From positions 1 to 64,000 of the forward strand of contig CAAGIW010000051.1 of NCBI GenBank assembly GCA_900770025.1: a stretch of DNA of 64,000 nucleotides. The letters are read 5' to 3'. Shown piece after piece: positions 24,084-34,325 of the stretch. Every line of letters starts with the position of its first letter. The first letter of the stretch is position 1. The notes below the pieces were generated by a model. It was not told the origin of the DNA. It saw nothing but the letters and a program-made list of their open reading frames with translations, and did no database searches. The translations under genes and the position numbers were made by a program. Origin of the DNA: an uncultured Prevotella sp. GTDB lineage: Bacteria; Bacteroidota; Bacteroidia; Bacteroidales; Bacteroidaceae.

Positions 24084-26012
24084 ATGCGTATATTTAGCAA
24101 ACTCGTCAGTTGGTATTTCAGTCGCAATGCACTGCCCTACTGGTGCATTCTGGCCACCGACTGCATCATACTGCTGTTTTTCTATCTGTTCGGCTACTAC
24201 TGCTTCTTAGGCGGCGACGGCGTGGTGGAATACTTCTGGCAGAAGTTCGGAATCATCGTGGGGTGCCTCTTCTTCTATCTGATAGGCTTCCGCCTGCTTC
24301 ACACCTACTCCAACGTCATCCGATACTCCTCGTTTGTAGATCTGTATCATATCGCCTTGGCAAACATCATCGGCACGGCCTGCGTGATTGCCATCCGCCT
24401 GATATTCTTGGAACCGGAGAACATCATCTTCCCGGGCTTGCGCATCACGCTGTTTGCATTCTGCTTTGGCACCATGGCGATGTGGGCGGTGAGGGTGCTG
24501 GCCAAGACCCTGTTTGACGTGGTGGACGTGAGCGTGAACGCCAAATGCGTGTATATCTACGGCACCCAGGCGCTGAGCGTGAGCATCGCTAAGGGCGTGA
24601 GAAACCTGCACCCATCCAAATATATCGTGCGGGGATTCATCAACCCCAACGACAAGGAATGCAAGCGGTATCTGGCAGGCCTGCCCATCTTCCACGTGGA
24701 TAGCAACTTAGTGAATCGGATGAAGCACGACGACATAGAGGGCATCATCGTGTCGCCCCATGCCACGGTGGAGTTTTGCGCCGACCAGGAGTTTGTGAGC
24801 GAACTGACCGACAACGGCATCAAACTATACATGATGCCCGACGAGGTGGAATGGGACGGCATGTCGCCCTTTGACCAAAACATGGCACTGCACGAGGTGG
24901 ATGTGGAAGAACTGCTGCCACGCAAGCAGATAACCATCGACATGGAGGCCATCGCCGAGGAACTGCGGGGAAAGACTATCCTGATTACGGGTTCGGCCGG
25001 AAGCATCGGCAACGAGATTGTGAAACAGATAGCGAGATTCAGCCCCAAGCAACTGGTGCTGATTGACCAAGCCGAAACGCCGCAGCACGACGTGAGACTG
25101 ATGATGGGCAACCAATGGAAAGACATCAAGGCCGAAACCATCGTGGCAAGCATCTGCAACCAATCCAAGATGGAGCATATCTTCAAGGCCTACCGCCCCG
25201 ACTTTGTTTTCCATGCCGCCGCCTACAAGCACGTGCCCATGATGGAGAACAACCCCAGCGAAAGCATACACAACAACGTGATGGGAACAAAAATCATTGC
25301 CGACTTGGCAGTGAAATACGGCACCCGAAAGTTTGTGATGATATCAACCGACAAGGCTGTGAACCCCACCAACATCATGGGATGCTCCAAGCGCATCTGC
25401 GAAATATATGTGCAAAGCTTGGACAAGGCAGAAAAAGACGGAGTGGTGAAAGGCAACACACAGTTTGTAACCACCCGCTTCGGCAACGTGCTGGGTTCCA
25501 ACGGCTCGGTGATTCCCCTGTTTAAGGAGCAAATCAAGCGAGGAGGCCCCGTCACCGTGACACATCCCGAAATAGTGCGCTACTTCATGCTCATCCCCGA
25601 AGCCTGCCGACTGGTGCTCGAAGCCGGCGTGAAAGGAGACGGAGGCGAGATATTCGTGTTCGACATGGGCAAACCCGTGAAGATAGCCGACTTGGCAAAA
25701 AGGATGATAAAACTGAGCGGAGCGAAGAATGTGGAGATTGCATATACCGGATTGCGCGAGGGAGAGAAGCTGTATGAAGAGACACTCACATCGTCGGAAG
25801 CCACACTGTCCTCGTTCCACAACAAGATACGCATTGCCAAAGTGCGGGAGATGGATTACGGCAGCGTGAGCACTGCCATAGACGAACTCATTGAACTGAG
25901 CGAGAGCTATGACGACCTGGTGACTGTGAAAAAGATGAAGGAGATTGTACCCGAGTACAAAAGCAATAATTCCAAGTTCTGTATATTGGACAAGGAAACG
26001 ACCAAACCATGA
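24084..26012 (+). CDS. Membrane-anchored nucleotide-sugar 4,6-dehydratase/epimerase (WbpM/CapD type)
   Basis: 642 residues: four or five N-terminal membrane helices (about 20-145), a CoA-binding-like domain (150-260), then an SDR domain with TGSAGSIG (302-309), STDKAVNPTNIMGCSKR (421-437) and GNVLGSNGSVIP. Enzymes of this type convert UDP-GlcNAc to a 4-keto-6-deoxy sugar, which the upstream aminotransferase could aminate (for example to a bacillosamine- or QuiNAc4N-type sugar). Overlaps the next gene by ATGA. Confidence 0.9.
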   Translation: MRIFSKLVSWYFSRNALPYWCILATDCIILLFFYLFGYYCFLGGDGVVEYFWQKFGIIVGCLFFYLIGFRLLHTYSNVIRYSSFVDLYHIALANIIGTACVIAIRLIFLEPENIIFPGLRITLFAFCFGTMAMWAVRVLAKTLFDVVDVSVNAKCVYIYGTQALSVSIAKGVRNLHPSKYIVRGFINPNDKECKRYLAGLPIFHVDSNLVNRMKHDDIEGIIVSPHATVEFCADQEFVSELTDNGIKLYMMPDEVEWDGMSPFDQNMALHEVDVEELLPRKQITIDMEAIAEELRGKTILITGSAGSIGNEIVKQIARFSPKQLVLIDQAETPQHDVRLMMGNQWKDIKAETIVASICNQSKMEHIFKAYRPDFVFHAAAYKHVPMMENNPSESIHNNVMGTKIIADLAVKYGTRKFVMISTDKAVNPTNIMGCSKRICEIYVQSLDKAEKDGVVKGNTQFVTTRFGNVLGSNGSVIPLFKEQIKRGGPVTVTHPEIVRYFMLIPEACRLVLEAGVKGDGGEIFVFDMGKPVKIADLAKRMIKLSGAKNVEIAYTGLREGEKLYEETLTSSEATLSSFHNKIRIAKVREMDYGSVSTAIDELIELSESYDDLVTVKKMKEIVPEYKSNNSKFCILDKETTKP

Positions 26013-26590
26013 CAAACATTTACAAAAGAGGTTTCGACATTTTCTTCTCTCTGTTGGGCATAGTGTTGCTTTCACCACTGTTTCTGGTGATATACCTCAT
26101 CGTCAGGATTACGGAGGGGAGCCCTGTGATATACAGTCAGGAACGTATTGGCCTGCACGGCAAACCCTTTATGATATACAAGTTCAGAAGCATGGTGAAC
26201 AATACCGAGGAGAACGGCACGCCCATGCTTGCTGAGGAAGACGACTGCCGGCTGACCCGAACAGGAAGGATGCTGCGTAACACCCATCTTGACGAACTGC
26301 CACAGTTGTGGAATGTGCTGAAGGGAGACATGAGTTTTGTGGGGCCACGCCCGGAGCGCAAATACTTTATCGACAGGATTATGGAACACGACAAGCGATA
26401 TGAAATGCTGTATCGCGTGCGTCCGGGCATCACCTCCAACGCCACCATCTACAACGGCTATACCAACACGATGGAAAAGATGCTGCGAAGATTAGAGATG
26501 GATCTGGACTATCTGAATCACCAGAGCCTCTGGTCAGACATCAGGATTATTGCCAAAACAGTGCTAAGCATTGTGGGCATTGGGCGATAG
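26009..26590 (+). CDS. Second undecaprenyl-phosphate sugar phosphotransferase
   Basis: 193 residues with the same architecture as the enzyme at 23463: one membrane helix (about 10-30), YSQERIGLHGKPF, KFRSM, LDELPQLWNVLKGDMSFVGP, and RVRPGITS. Two initiating transferases in one locus suggest either two repeat-unit starters or divergent substrates. Start overlaps the dehydratase stop by 4 bases. Its 3' end overlaps the convergent HAD gene by 27 bases. Confidence 0.9.
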   Translation: MTNIYKRGFDIFFSLLGIVLLSPLFLVIYLIVRITEGSPVIYSQERIGLHGKPFMIYKFRSMVNNTEENGTPMLAEEDDCRLTRTGRMLRNTHLDELPQLWNVLKGDMSFVGPRPERKYFIDRIMEHDKRYEMLYRVRPGITSNATIYNGYTNTMEKMLRRLEMDLDYLNHQSLWSDIRIIAKTVLSIVGIGR

Positions 26591-27205
26591 ATGCCGATAG
26601 ATTTCCTGCGTCCAGTCATCGCCGTTGACCGGACAAAACGTGTGGATGCCCACCTGACTGGCAGCTGCCACATTGCGAGGGCCATCGTCCACAAACAAGG
26701 TGTGTTGAGGAAGAATCTGCTCTTGCATCAACACATGCCTGAAGAACCTCTCATCGGGTTTCATCATGCCACATTGGTAACTGGTGTAGCACACATCCAT
26801 ATAGGATGCCAAGGAATGTCCGTTGCCGTCAAAACGGTTGCTCATCACCCACCCCATCATAAAAGGATTGGTATTGGAAAGCAATATCAAACGGTAGCCC
26901 TCGGCACGCAATCTTTCCAGTGCCTTCAGATTGCGCTGAGGCAATTCGGCACAATAACCCATCCAGGCATACTCGCATTGCGCATACGTCAACTCTTTGC
27001 CCACCAGCAAGCTCAGTTCCTTACGAAACTCTTCAGCACTGATTTCTCCCATTTCCAATGCACCGAATATTCCGCTCTGCGTATAAGCGTCTAAGCGAGA
27101 GGAGGCATCCTTCAAGCCAAGTTCTTCAAAGCGGCGCACTGCCTGTGCATGATCCAAGGTGAGGATGACACCTCCCAAATCAAAAATAATATTCTTTATC
27201 GTCAT
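26564..27205 (-). CDS. HAD-superfamily phosphatase (subfamily IA)
   Basis: 213 residues from the ATG at 27205 (MTIKNIIFDLGGVILTLD). HAD motif I DLGGVILTLD carries the nucleophile, motif II is LLSNTN, motif III/IV is FVDDGPRNVAAA. This set resembles YihX-type sugar-phosphate phosphatases. Upstream in-frame ATGs would add 76 residues read out of metH in another frame and are rejected. It lies 58 bases after metH on the same strand; its 3' end overlaps the convergent sugar transferase. Confidence 0.88.
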   Translation of the reverse strand: MTIKNIIFDLGGVILTLDHAQAVRRFEELGLKDASSRLDAYTQSGIFGALEMGEISAEEFRKELSLLVGKELTYAQCEYAWMGYCAELPQRNLKALERLRAEGYRLILLSNTNPFMMGWVMSNRFDGNGHSLASYMDVCYTSYQCGMMKPDERFFRHVLMQEQILPQHTLFVDDGPRNVAAASQVGIHTFCPVNGDDWTQEIYRHLSPNAHNA

Positions 27206-27263
27206 ATATGTTCTTTCAAATAGATTGATGCAGGGCCCTACAAAACTTGAAACCCTGGGTCTG

Positions 27264-30026
27264 TCAGAACAGTTGCAACTTGTTCTCACGTGCTTCGTCG
27301 AGCGAACGCAGATTCGTCTGCCTGCTCCGGTAGTCGGTTCGCAATTGTTCATACCGCTGGTGCAGGGATGCCAGATAAGCTTGGTTGTCGGCATCCAACA
27401 AGCGCGACGCCACGATAGGATTCTGCGAGGCATCCTTCACCCACACCACTTCCCCATGATACAAGGGTGCCAACCTGAGTGCCACATAAAGTTCGTTGGT
27501 GGTGGCTCCGCCAATCATCACAGGCACCTTGATGCGCGCCCTGTTCAGAGCCTCTATCACATGTATCATCTCTTCAAGACTGGGGGTAATCAATCCGCTT
27601 AGCCCCACCATATCCGCACGGTGTTCCTGCACCTGCTCCACTATCTGTTCGGCCGGCACCATCACACCAAGGTCTATCACCTCATAATTATTGCAAGCCA
27701 TTACCACCGAAACAATGTTCTTGCCAATGTCGTGCACATCACCCTTGACCGTGGCCACTACCACCTTACCGGCCTTGGTGGGCACTCCACTGTTCTCCTG
27801 CTCTATATAGGGCTGCAATATATTGACCGCCTGCTTCATGGTTCGGGCAGATTTCACCACCTGCGGCAGGAACATCTTGCCATTTCCAAACAATTCGCCC
27901 ACCTGATTCATGCCGTTCATCAGCGGTCCCTCGATGATATCCACTGCCTTGCTGTAAGCATGAAGGGCCTCTTGCAAGTCTTGCTGCATGTAGTCGCCCA
28001 CGCCTTTCACCAATGATTGTACGATGCGGTCTTCTATGCTTTCAGGCCTTTCGGCCGCAGGTGCATGCCTTGCCACTTCCCCGCTAACTGTCTGTGCCGC
28101 TTTTCTGCGCTCTTCCTCAGCCTTTATTTCATCTGCCAGTTGCAACAGTCGGTCGCCGGCATCGGCTTTAGTGTTCAGAATCACGTCCTCAATGACCGAC
28201 AAGTGCTGTGCAGGAATATCGGTGTAGGCCACCTTGGCATTGGGATTCACGATGCCGAAATCCATCCCCTTCTGCATGGCATGAAACAGGAACACGGCAT
28301 GCATGGCCTCACGGATGTAGTTATTGCCTCTGAAAGAGAACGAAAGATTACTCACACCTCCGCTGACATGCGCTCCCGGAAGATGCTTTCTTATCCACTC
28401 TGTGGCACGGATAAAGTCGAGCGCATAGGAGGAATGTTCTTCCATTCCCGTTGCAACGGCAAGCACATTCGGGTCGAAAATGATATCCTGTGGTGCCATG
28501 CCCACCTGCTGGGTCAACAGGCGATACGCCCTTTCGGCTATCTCTATGCGCCGTTCATAGGTGGTGGCCTGTCCCCGTTCGTCGAAGCACATCACCACTG
28601 CTGCTGCCCCGTAGCGCTTTATCATTGCGGCATGTTCAAGGAACACCTGCTCACCCGCTTTCAAAGAGATGGAATTGACAATACACTTGCCCTGCACACA
28701 CTTCAAGGCAGAGGCAATGACTTTCCAATCAGAGGAGTCGATCATCACAGGCACAGCAGCGATATCAGGCTCCGATGCGATAAGATTCAGAAAGGTGGTC
28801 ATCTCCGTCTCCGCATCCAACAAGCCATCATCCATGTTGATATCTATCACCAGCGCACCATCTTCCACCTGCTTGCGAGCAATAGACAGCGCCTCATCGT
28901 ATTTCTTTTCATTGATGAGCCGCAGAAACTTGCGCGAACCGGCCACATTGCAACGCTCACCCACATTGACAAACCCTGTGGTGGCATTGACATACAAAGG
29001 TTCCAAACCGGCAAGCTGCATACATCCATCCTTTGCAGGCACCTGTCGGGGCTGTTTTCCATCGGCCAAACGGGCAAAACTGCGTATGAACTCATCGGTG
29101 GTGCCACAACAGCCACCCACAATGTTCACCAACTGCTCGTCTATAAATCCGGCCACATGTGCCGACATTTCCTCTACGGTCTCATCATACTCACCCATGC
29201 AGTTGGGCATACCCGCATTGGGATAGGCAGCCACAAAGCATGAAGCCTTTTCAGAGAGCGTTCTGAGTAACGGTTTCATCTGCTTGGCTCCCAACGAACA
29301 GTTCATGCCGACAGCAAAGACTGGCAGCGTGCTGATGGTGGCAAGAAACGCCTCGATGGTCTGTCCGCCCAACATACGGCCGTTGCCATCGCTCACGGTG
29401 ATGGAAAGGATAATGGGCAACTGCACCTGTCTTTTCTCCATCACGTCCACAGCGGCAGCCACAGCGGCCTTGGCATTCAACGTATCGAAAATGGTCTCCA
29501 CTAACAACAGGTCGATACCGCCCTCCACCATCGCATCTATCTGTTCACGATAGGCGGTGTAAAGGTCGTCATACCAAATATCGCGTGCAGCAGGATTGTT
29601 CACATCCGGACTCAAAGAGCACGTCTTGTTAGTAGGTCCAACCGAACCTGCCACCCATCGGGGCTTCTCTGGGGTGGAATACCTGTCGGCCATTTCTTTG
29701 GCAATTCTTGCCCCCTGCAGGGCCATTTCCCTGCCATATTCCGCAAGTCCGTACTCTGCCTGCGAAATGACCTGACTGCAAAAAGTGTTGGTAGTGATGA
29801 TATCGGCACCGGCTTCAAGATACTTGCGGTGAATATCTGCAATAATCTGAGGTTGGGTGATATTCAAAACATCGTTGTTACCCTTCAGTTGCCTGTCAAC
29901 CTCTGCAAATCTTTCTCCCTTGAATTCTTTCTCTCCTAATCCGTATTGCTGTATCGTGGTGCCCATGGCACCGTCAAGAATCAATATTCTTTGCTGTAAG
30001 ATGCTTTCGAGATATGCTTTATCCAT
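27264..30026 (-). CDS. metH: Cobalamin-dependent methionine synthase lacking the C-terminal reactivation domain
   Basis: Transfers a methyl group from methyltetrahydrofolate to homocysteine via cobalamin. 920 residues from the ATG at 30026 ([12 protein letters not shown]). Homocysteine domain with zinc cysteines Cys243, Cys306 and Cys307 (GGCCGTT), pterin domain ([12 protein letters not shown] near 350), B12 cap region, and B12-binding DVHDIGKN with His765. It ends soon after the B12 domain, so the roughly 330-residue AdoMet-binding reactivation domain of E. coli MetH (1227 residues) is missing. The start overlaps smpB by 8 bases. No cobalamin riboswitch was noticed upstream. Confidence 0.95.
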   Translation of the reverse strand: MDKAYLESILQQRILILDGAMGTTIQQYGLGEKEFKGERFAEVDRQLKGNNDVLNITQPQIIADIHRKYLEAGADIITTNTFCSQVISQAEYGLAEYGREMALQGARIAKEMADRYSTPEKPRWVAGSVGPTNKTCSLSPDVNNPAARDIWYDDLYTAYREQIDAMVEGGIDLLLVETIFDTLNAKAAVAAAVDVMEKRQVQLPIILSITVSDGNGRMLGGQTIEAFLATISTLPVFAVGMNCSLGAKQMKPLLRTLSEKASCFVAAYPNAGMPNCMGEYDETVEEMSAHVAGFIDEQLVNIVGGCCGTTDEFIRSFARLADGKQPRQVPAKDGCMQLAGLEPLYVNATTGFVNVGERCNVAGSRKFLRLINEKKYDEALSIARKQVEDGALVIDINMDDGLLDAETEMTTFLNLIASEPDIAAVPVMIDSSDWKVIASALKCVQGKCIVNSISLKAGEQVFLEHAAMIKRYGAAAVVMCFDERGQATTYERRIEIAERAYRLLTQQVGMAPQDIIFDPNVLAVATGMEEHSSYALDFIRATEWIRKHLPGAHVSGGVSNLSFSFRGNNYIREAMHAVFLFHAMQKGMDFGIVNPNAKVAYTDIPAQHLSVIEDVILNTKADAGDRLLQLADEIKAEEERRKAAQTVSGEVARHAPAAERPESIEDRIVQSLVKGVGDYMQQDLQEALHAYSKAVDIIEGPLMNGMNQVGELFGNGKMFLPQVVKSARTMKQAVNILQPYIEQENSGVPTKAGKVVVATVKGDVHDIGKNIVSVVMACNNYEVIDLGVMVPAEQIVEQVQEHRADMVGLSGLITPSLEEMIHVIEALNRARIKVPVMIGGATTNELYVALRLAPLYHGEVVWVKDASQNPIVASRLLDADNQAYLASLHQRYEQLRTDYRSRQTNLRSLDEARENKLQLF

Positions 30027-30507
30027 AAGGTGATATTTTCTTGGCCCTGTCCATCTCCCTTCGGTCTTCCTTTTCCTTGAGAGTCTGACGCTTGTCAAAT
30101 TCTTTCTTGCCTTTGCACAGGGCGATATCCATCTTTGCCCTGCCATGCTCATCTATGAATACCAGCAGTGGCACAATGGTGTAGCCCGTTTGCTTTGTGG
30201 CACTCTGCAATTTGCTGATTTCTTTTCTGTTGAGCAGCAGCTTCCTGTCTCTTTTTGCCTCATGGTTATTGTACGAGCCGTAAAAGTAGGGGGTTACGTT
30301 CATCCCCTTTACCCATATTTCTCCATTGTTGATATAACAGAAAGAATCTACCAAACTGGCCTTGCCCTGTCTGATAGATTTTATCTCAGTGCCCGTGAGC
30401 ACAATGCCAGCCGTATATGTCTCGATGAAGAAATACTCGAAGGAGGCTTTCTTGTTCCTGATATTCACCGGACTTTTCTTTCTTATCAACTCTTGTTCCT
30501 TATTCAT
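30019..30507 (-). CDS. smpB: SsrA-binding protein SmpB
   Basis: Binds tmRNA and delivers it to stalled ribosomes; its RNA partner is encoded at 6860-7257. 162 residues with [14 protein letters not shown] [10 protein letters not shown], the [19 protein letters not shown] core, [20 protein letters not shown] and a lysine-rich C-terminal tail ending KKISPYG. It overlaps metH by 8 bases and follows the DUF4375 gene by 43 bases. Confidence 0.96.
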   Translation of the reverse strand: MNKEQELIRKKSPVNIRNKKASFEYFFIETYTAGIVLTGTEIKSIRQGKASLVDSFCYINNGEIWVKGMNVTPYFYGSYNNHEAKRDRKLLLNRKEISKLQSATKQTGYTIVPLLVFIDEHGRAKMDIALCKGKKEFDKRQTLKEKEDRREMDRAKKISPYG

Positions 30508-30550
30508 GTATGTCAGGGTGGTTCCAGTTTATCCCCACCGAAAATCAATT

Positions 30551-31051
30551 CTACTCTATTTTCACAAACCTCTCTATATGCTCATCCACGTAGTGTGCCA
30601 CCTGAGAGGTGAACATCTCTTCATTCTCTACAAAGGCATCATCCAAATCATCAAACTCTGCATATTGCTCAAACAGTGCCATAAACTCCTCGTCGGTACA
30701 TTCCTGCTCAATCTCCTTCCCATACTTATTATATAAGGTGTGGCCATCATAAATCAACCTCGACAAGTCGCGCAGCCCCCATTGCTTCAGTGCCTTGGCA
30801 AAAGGATTGAGAAATATGAACGGGCCGTAGCCATTGTGAATCAACTGCACAAAGCCGCCATCCATCACCTCTTCATGAAGCATGTCATAAGCTAACAAGG
30901 TGATTTGCTCGGCATTGAGCATCGCCATGTTTTCGGCATTGAGTTCTCCGCCTATGGCATCCTTTATTGCGTGCACAAACACGGAGAGGAACTCGTCCAT
31001 CCCCGTGTTTGCGGCCTCACGCAGTATATTGTCTTTAACTGTTATCTCCAT
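30551..31051 (-). CDS. DUF4375-domain protein
   Basis: 166 residues, acidic and helical. The conserved core YDMLHEEVMDGGFVQLIHNG followed by GYGPFIFLNPF matches the DUF4375 (DMP19-type) family. No enzyme motif, signal peptide or membrane segment is seen. It sits between carB (40 bases upstream) and smpB (43 bases downstream), so probably in the same transcript. Function unknown. Confidence 0.75.
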   Translation of the reverse strand: MEITVKDNILREAANTGMDEFLSVFVHAIKDAIGGELNAENMAMLNAEQITLLAYDMLHEEVMDGGFVQLIHNGYGPFIFLNPFAKALKQWGLRDLSRLIYDGHTLYNKYGKEIEQECTDEEFMALFEQYAEFDDLDDAFVENEEMFTSQVAHYVDEHIERFVKIE

Positions 31052-31091
31052 ATTGTCACAGGTTTCTTCCTACACAGGATGCACCCATCGG

Positions 31092-34000
31092 TTATTTATA
31101 CTCATCCCAACTCTTCACCGTAATGTCATCGAGTGACATGTTGCAGAATGCCTGAATGAAGGCTGAAGCCAAACGAGCATTGGTGAGCAGGGGCACATTG
31201 AGGTCGATGGCCGCACGGCGTATCTTATAGCCATTGCTCAACTCGCCCGCCGACAAGTTCTTGGGAATGTTGACCACCATGTCTATCTCGTGGTTGTGCA
31301 ACATATCAAGAGCCTGCGGCTGCCCTTCTTCCGAAGGCCAATACACCAAGGTATTCTCGATGTTGTTCTCAGTAAGGAACCTGGAGGTGCCACCTGTGGC
31401 ATATAGTTTATAGCCATGCGCCACCAAGGTCTTGACAGCATCTAACATGGCTGTCTTCTGCTTGGCACCGCCCGTGGAGAGCAGGATGTTCTTTTCGGGA
31501 ATACGGTAGCCCACTGAGAGCATACTCTTGAGCAAAGCACAGGCAGTGTCGTCACCCAGACAACCCACCTCACCAGTGGAAGCCATGTCAACTCCTAACA
31601 CGGGGTCAGCCTTCTGTAAACGATTGAATGAGAACTGACTGGCCTTGATACCCACATAATCCAAATCAAACAGACTCTTGTGAGGCTTTTCCACTGGCAA
31701 TCCGAGCATCACCTTGGTGGCAAGTTCAATCAGATTTATCTTCAGAACCTTGCTCACAAAGGGGAACGAACGGGATGCACGCAGGTTACATTCTATCACC
31801 TTGATATCGTTATCCTTGGCAAGGAACTGGATATTAAACGGACCGCTGATATGCAACTCCTCTGCAATGCGCTTGCTCACGCGCTTGATGCGGCGAATGG
31901 TTTCGCAATACAGTTTTTGGGGAGGGAACTGTATGGTGGCATCTCCTGAGTGCACGCCAGCAAACTCAATGTGCTCGCTAATGGCATAAGCCACAATCTC
32001 ACCATTGCGTGCCACAGCATCCATTTCCACCTCCTTGGCATGTTCTATAAACTGGCTCACCACCACTGGATGATCTTCACTCACGTTGGCTGCCAGTTTC
32101 AAGAACTTCTCCAACTCTTCCTGATTGCTGCACACATTCATCGCAGCTCCGGAAAGCACATACGATGGACGAACCAGAACGGGGAAGCCAACCTGTTCAA
32201 TAAACTTGTTGATGTCGTCCATAGAGGTGAGTGCGCTCCATGCCGGCTGATCAATGCCGTTGCGGCTCAACATAGAAGAGAACTTGGCTCTGTCTTCTGC
32301 ATTGTCTATGTCCTTGGCAGTAGTTCCCAAGATGGGCACATGCTGCTCGTCCAGACGTACTGCCAGGTTGTTGGGTATCTGTCCACCAGTAGAAACGATA
32401 ACTCCCTGAGGCGTCTCCAAGTCGATGATGTCCATCACACGCTCAAAGGTGAGTTCATCAAAATACAGGCGGTCACACATATCATAGTCAGTGGAAACCG
32501 TCTCGGGATTGTAGTTAATCATCACCGAGCGATACCCCTCCTTACGTATCGTGTTCAATGCCTGCACACCACACCAGTCAAACTCTACAGAAGAACCTAT
32601 TCGATAGGCTCCCGAACCCAACACGATGATGGAGCGTTTGTCATTGGCAAACGGAATATCATGCTTCACTCCGGCATACGTGAGGTAGAGATAGTTTGTC
32701 TGTGCAGGATATTCGGCTGCCAAAGTGTCTATCTGCTTCACCACTGGCAGGATGCCATAACTCTTGCGCAACTGACGTACCACCAATCCTGCTTTAGCCA
32801 TGCTCTTCAGTTCGGTCTCTAATCCCACAGCACGAGCAATCTGGAAATCGGTGAATCCATATACTTTGGCTTCACGCAACTGCACCTTGCTCAGGTTGTT
32901 GACACTCTTCAAGGCCTTGAGGCGCTCATCAATGTCAATGATATGCTTGAGTTTATACAGGAACCACTTGTCTATCTTGGTCAGTTCATGTATCTGGTCA
33001 ATGGTATAACCCTTGTGCATCGCCTTAGAGATGATGAACACACGCTTGTCCGTAGGTTCCCTCAAAGCAGCGTCGATATCGGGGATTTGCAGTTCCTTGT
33101 TCTCTACAAAGCCATGCATACCCTGTCCTATCATGCGCAGACCTTTCTGGATGGCCTCCTCAAAGTTACGGCCAATCGCCATCACCTCACCCACCGATTT
33201 CATGGATGAACCCAGTTCCTTATCCACTCCTCTGAACTTGCTCAAGTCCCAACGGGGTATCTTGCACACCACATAGTCGAGTGCAGGTTCAAAGAATGCG
33301 CTGGTGGTCTTGGTCACGGAGTTTTTCAGTTCAAAAAGTCCATATCCCATACCCAACTTGGCTGCCACAAAGGCCAAAGGATAGCCTGTGGCCTTGGATG
33401 CCAAGGCTGAGGAGCGACTCAGGCGGGCATTCACCTCAATCACCCTATAGTCCTCACTCACGGGGTCGAAGGCATACTGCACATTGCACTCTCCCACTAT
33501 ACCTATATGACGGATAATCTTGATGCTCAGCGCACGCAGCTTGTGATATTCGCTATTGGTCAATGTCTGCGAAGGAGCTATGACAATGCTCTCACCTGTG
33601 TGGATTCCAAGCGGATCGAAGTTTTCCATGTTACACACAGTGATACAGTTGTCATAACGGTCGCGCACTACCTCATACTCTATCTCTTTCCAGCCTTTCA
33701 GACTCTTCTCCACAAGCACCTGCGGTGAGAAAGCGAATGCCTTCTCTGCCAGTTTGTTTAGTTCCTCCTCGTTGTCACAGAATCCGCTTCCTAATCCTCC
33801 AAGGGCATAGGCGGCTCTCAATATCACGGGATAACCCAGTTGTGCAGCAGCCTTACGTGCCTGTTCTATGGTCTCGCAGGCCTCGCTCTTGATGGTTTTC
33901 ACATCAATCTCGTTGAGCTTCTCCACAAAGAGTTCACGGTCTTCCGTATCCATGATGGCCTGCACTGGCGTGCCAAGCACCTTCACGTTATACTTCTCCA

Positions 34001-34319
34001 GCACACCACTTTTGTAGAGTTCCACACCGCAGTTAAGTGCGGTCTGTCCTCCAAATGCCAACAAAATGCCATCGGGGCGCTCTTTCTTTATCACCCTTTC
34101 CACGAAGTAGGGCTGTACTGGCAAGAAATAAATCTGATCTGCCACTCCCTCGGATGTTTGCACTGTGGCGATATTGGGATTGATGAGGATGGTGGTCACA
34201 CCCTCTTCGCGCAGGGCCTTCAATGCCTGTGAACCGGAATAGTCAAACTCTCCTGCCTCACCTATCTTCAAGGCACCGGAACCCAACAACAATACTTTCT
34301 TTATATTTTCGTCTTTCAT
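31092..34319 (-). CDS. carB: Carbamoyl-phosphate synthase large subunit
   Basis: Makes carbamoyl phosphate from bicarbonate, ammonia and two ATP for arginine and pyrimidine synthesis. 1075 residues, close to the E. coli length. Two homologous ATP-grasp halves are seen, each introduced by a LGSGALKIGEAGEFDYSG / LGSGAYRIGSSVEFDWCG sequence, followed by an oligomerisation region and a C-terminal MGS-like allosteric domain (about 940-1075). It follows carA by 6 bases. Confidence 0.97.
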   Translation of the reverse strand: MKDENIKKVLLLGSGALKIGEAGEFDYSGSQALKALREEGVTTILINPNIATVQTSEGVADQIYFLPVQPYFVERVIKKERPDGILLAFGGQTALNCGVELYKSGVLEKYNVKVLGTPVQAIMDTEDRELFVEKLNEIDVKTIKSEACETIEQARKAAAQLGYPVILRAAYALGGLGSGFCDNEEELNKLAEKAFAFSPQVLVEKSLKGWKEIEYEVVRDRYDNCITVCNMENFDPLGIHTGESIVIAPSQTLTNSEYHKLRALSIKIIRHIGIVGECNVQYAFDPVSEDYRVIEVNARLSRSSALASKATGYPLAFVAAKLGMGYGLFELKNSVTKTTSAFFEPALDYVVCKIPRWDLSKFRGVDKELGSSMKSVGEVMAIGRNFEEAIQKGLRMIGQGMHGFVENKELQIPDIDAALREPTDKRVFIISKAMHKGYTIDQIHELTKIDKWFLYKLKHIIDIDERLKALKSVNNLSKVQLREAKVYGFTDFQIARAVGLETELKSMAKAGLVVRQLRKSYGILPVVKQIDTLAAEYPAQTNYLYLTYAGVKHDIPFANDKRSIIVLGSGAYRIGSSVEFDWCGVQALNTIRKEGYRSVMINYNPETVSTDYDMCDRLYFDELTFERVMDIIDLETPQGVIVSTGGQIPNNLAVRLDEQHVPILGTTAKDIDNAEDRAKFSSMLSRNGIDQPAWSALTSMDDINKFIEQVGFPVLVRPSYVLSGAAMNVCSNQEELEKFLKLAANVSEDHPVVVSQFIEHAKEVEMDAVARNGEIVAYAISEHIEFAGVHSGDATIQFPPQKLYCETIRRIKRVSKRIAEELHISGPFNIQFLAKDNDIKVIECNLRASRSFPFVSKVLKINLIELATKVMLGLPVEKPHKSLFDLDYVGIKASQFSFNRLQKADPVLGVDMASTGEVGCLGDDTACALLKSMLSVGYRIPEKNILLSTGGAKQKTAMLDAVKTLVAHGYKLYATGGTSRFLTENNIENTLVYWPSEEGQPQALDMLHNHEIDMVVNIPKNLSAGELSNGYKIRRAAIDLNVPLLTNARLASAFIQAFCNMSLDDITVKSWDEYK

Positions 34320-34325
34320 CTTTCT

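Noticed and set aside
28017..29243. 408-residue plus-strand open frame
   Set aside because: Antisense to metH; composition rich in His, Cys and Arg without motifs.
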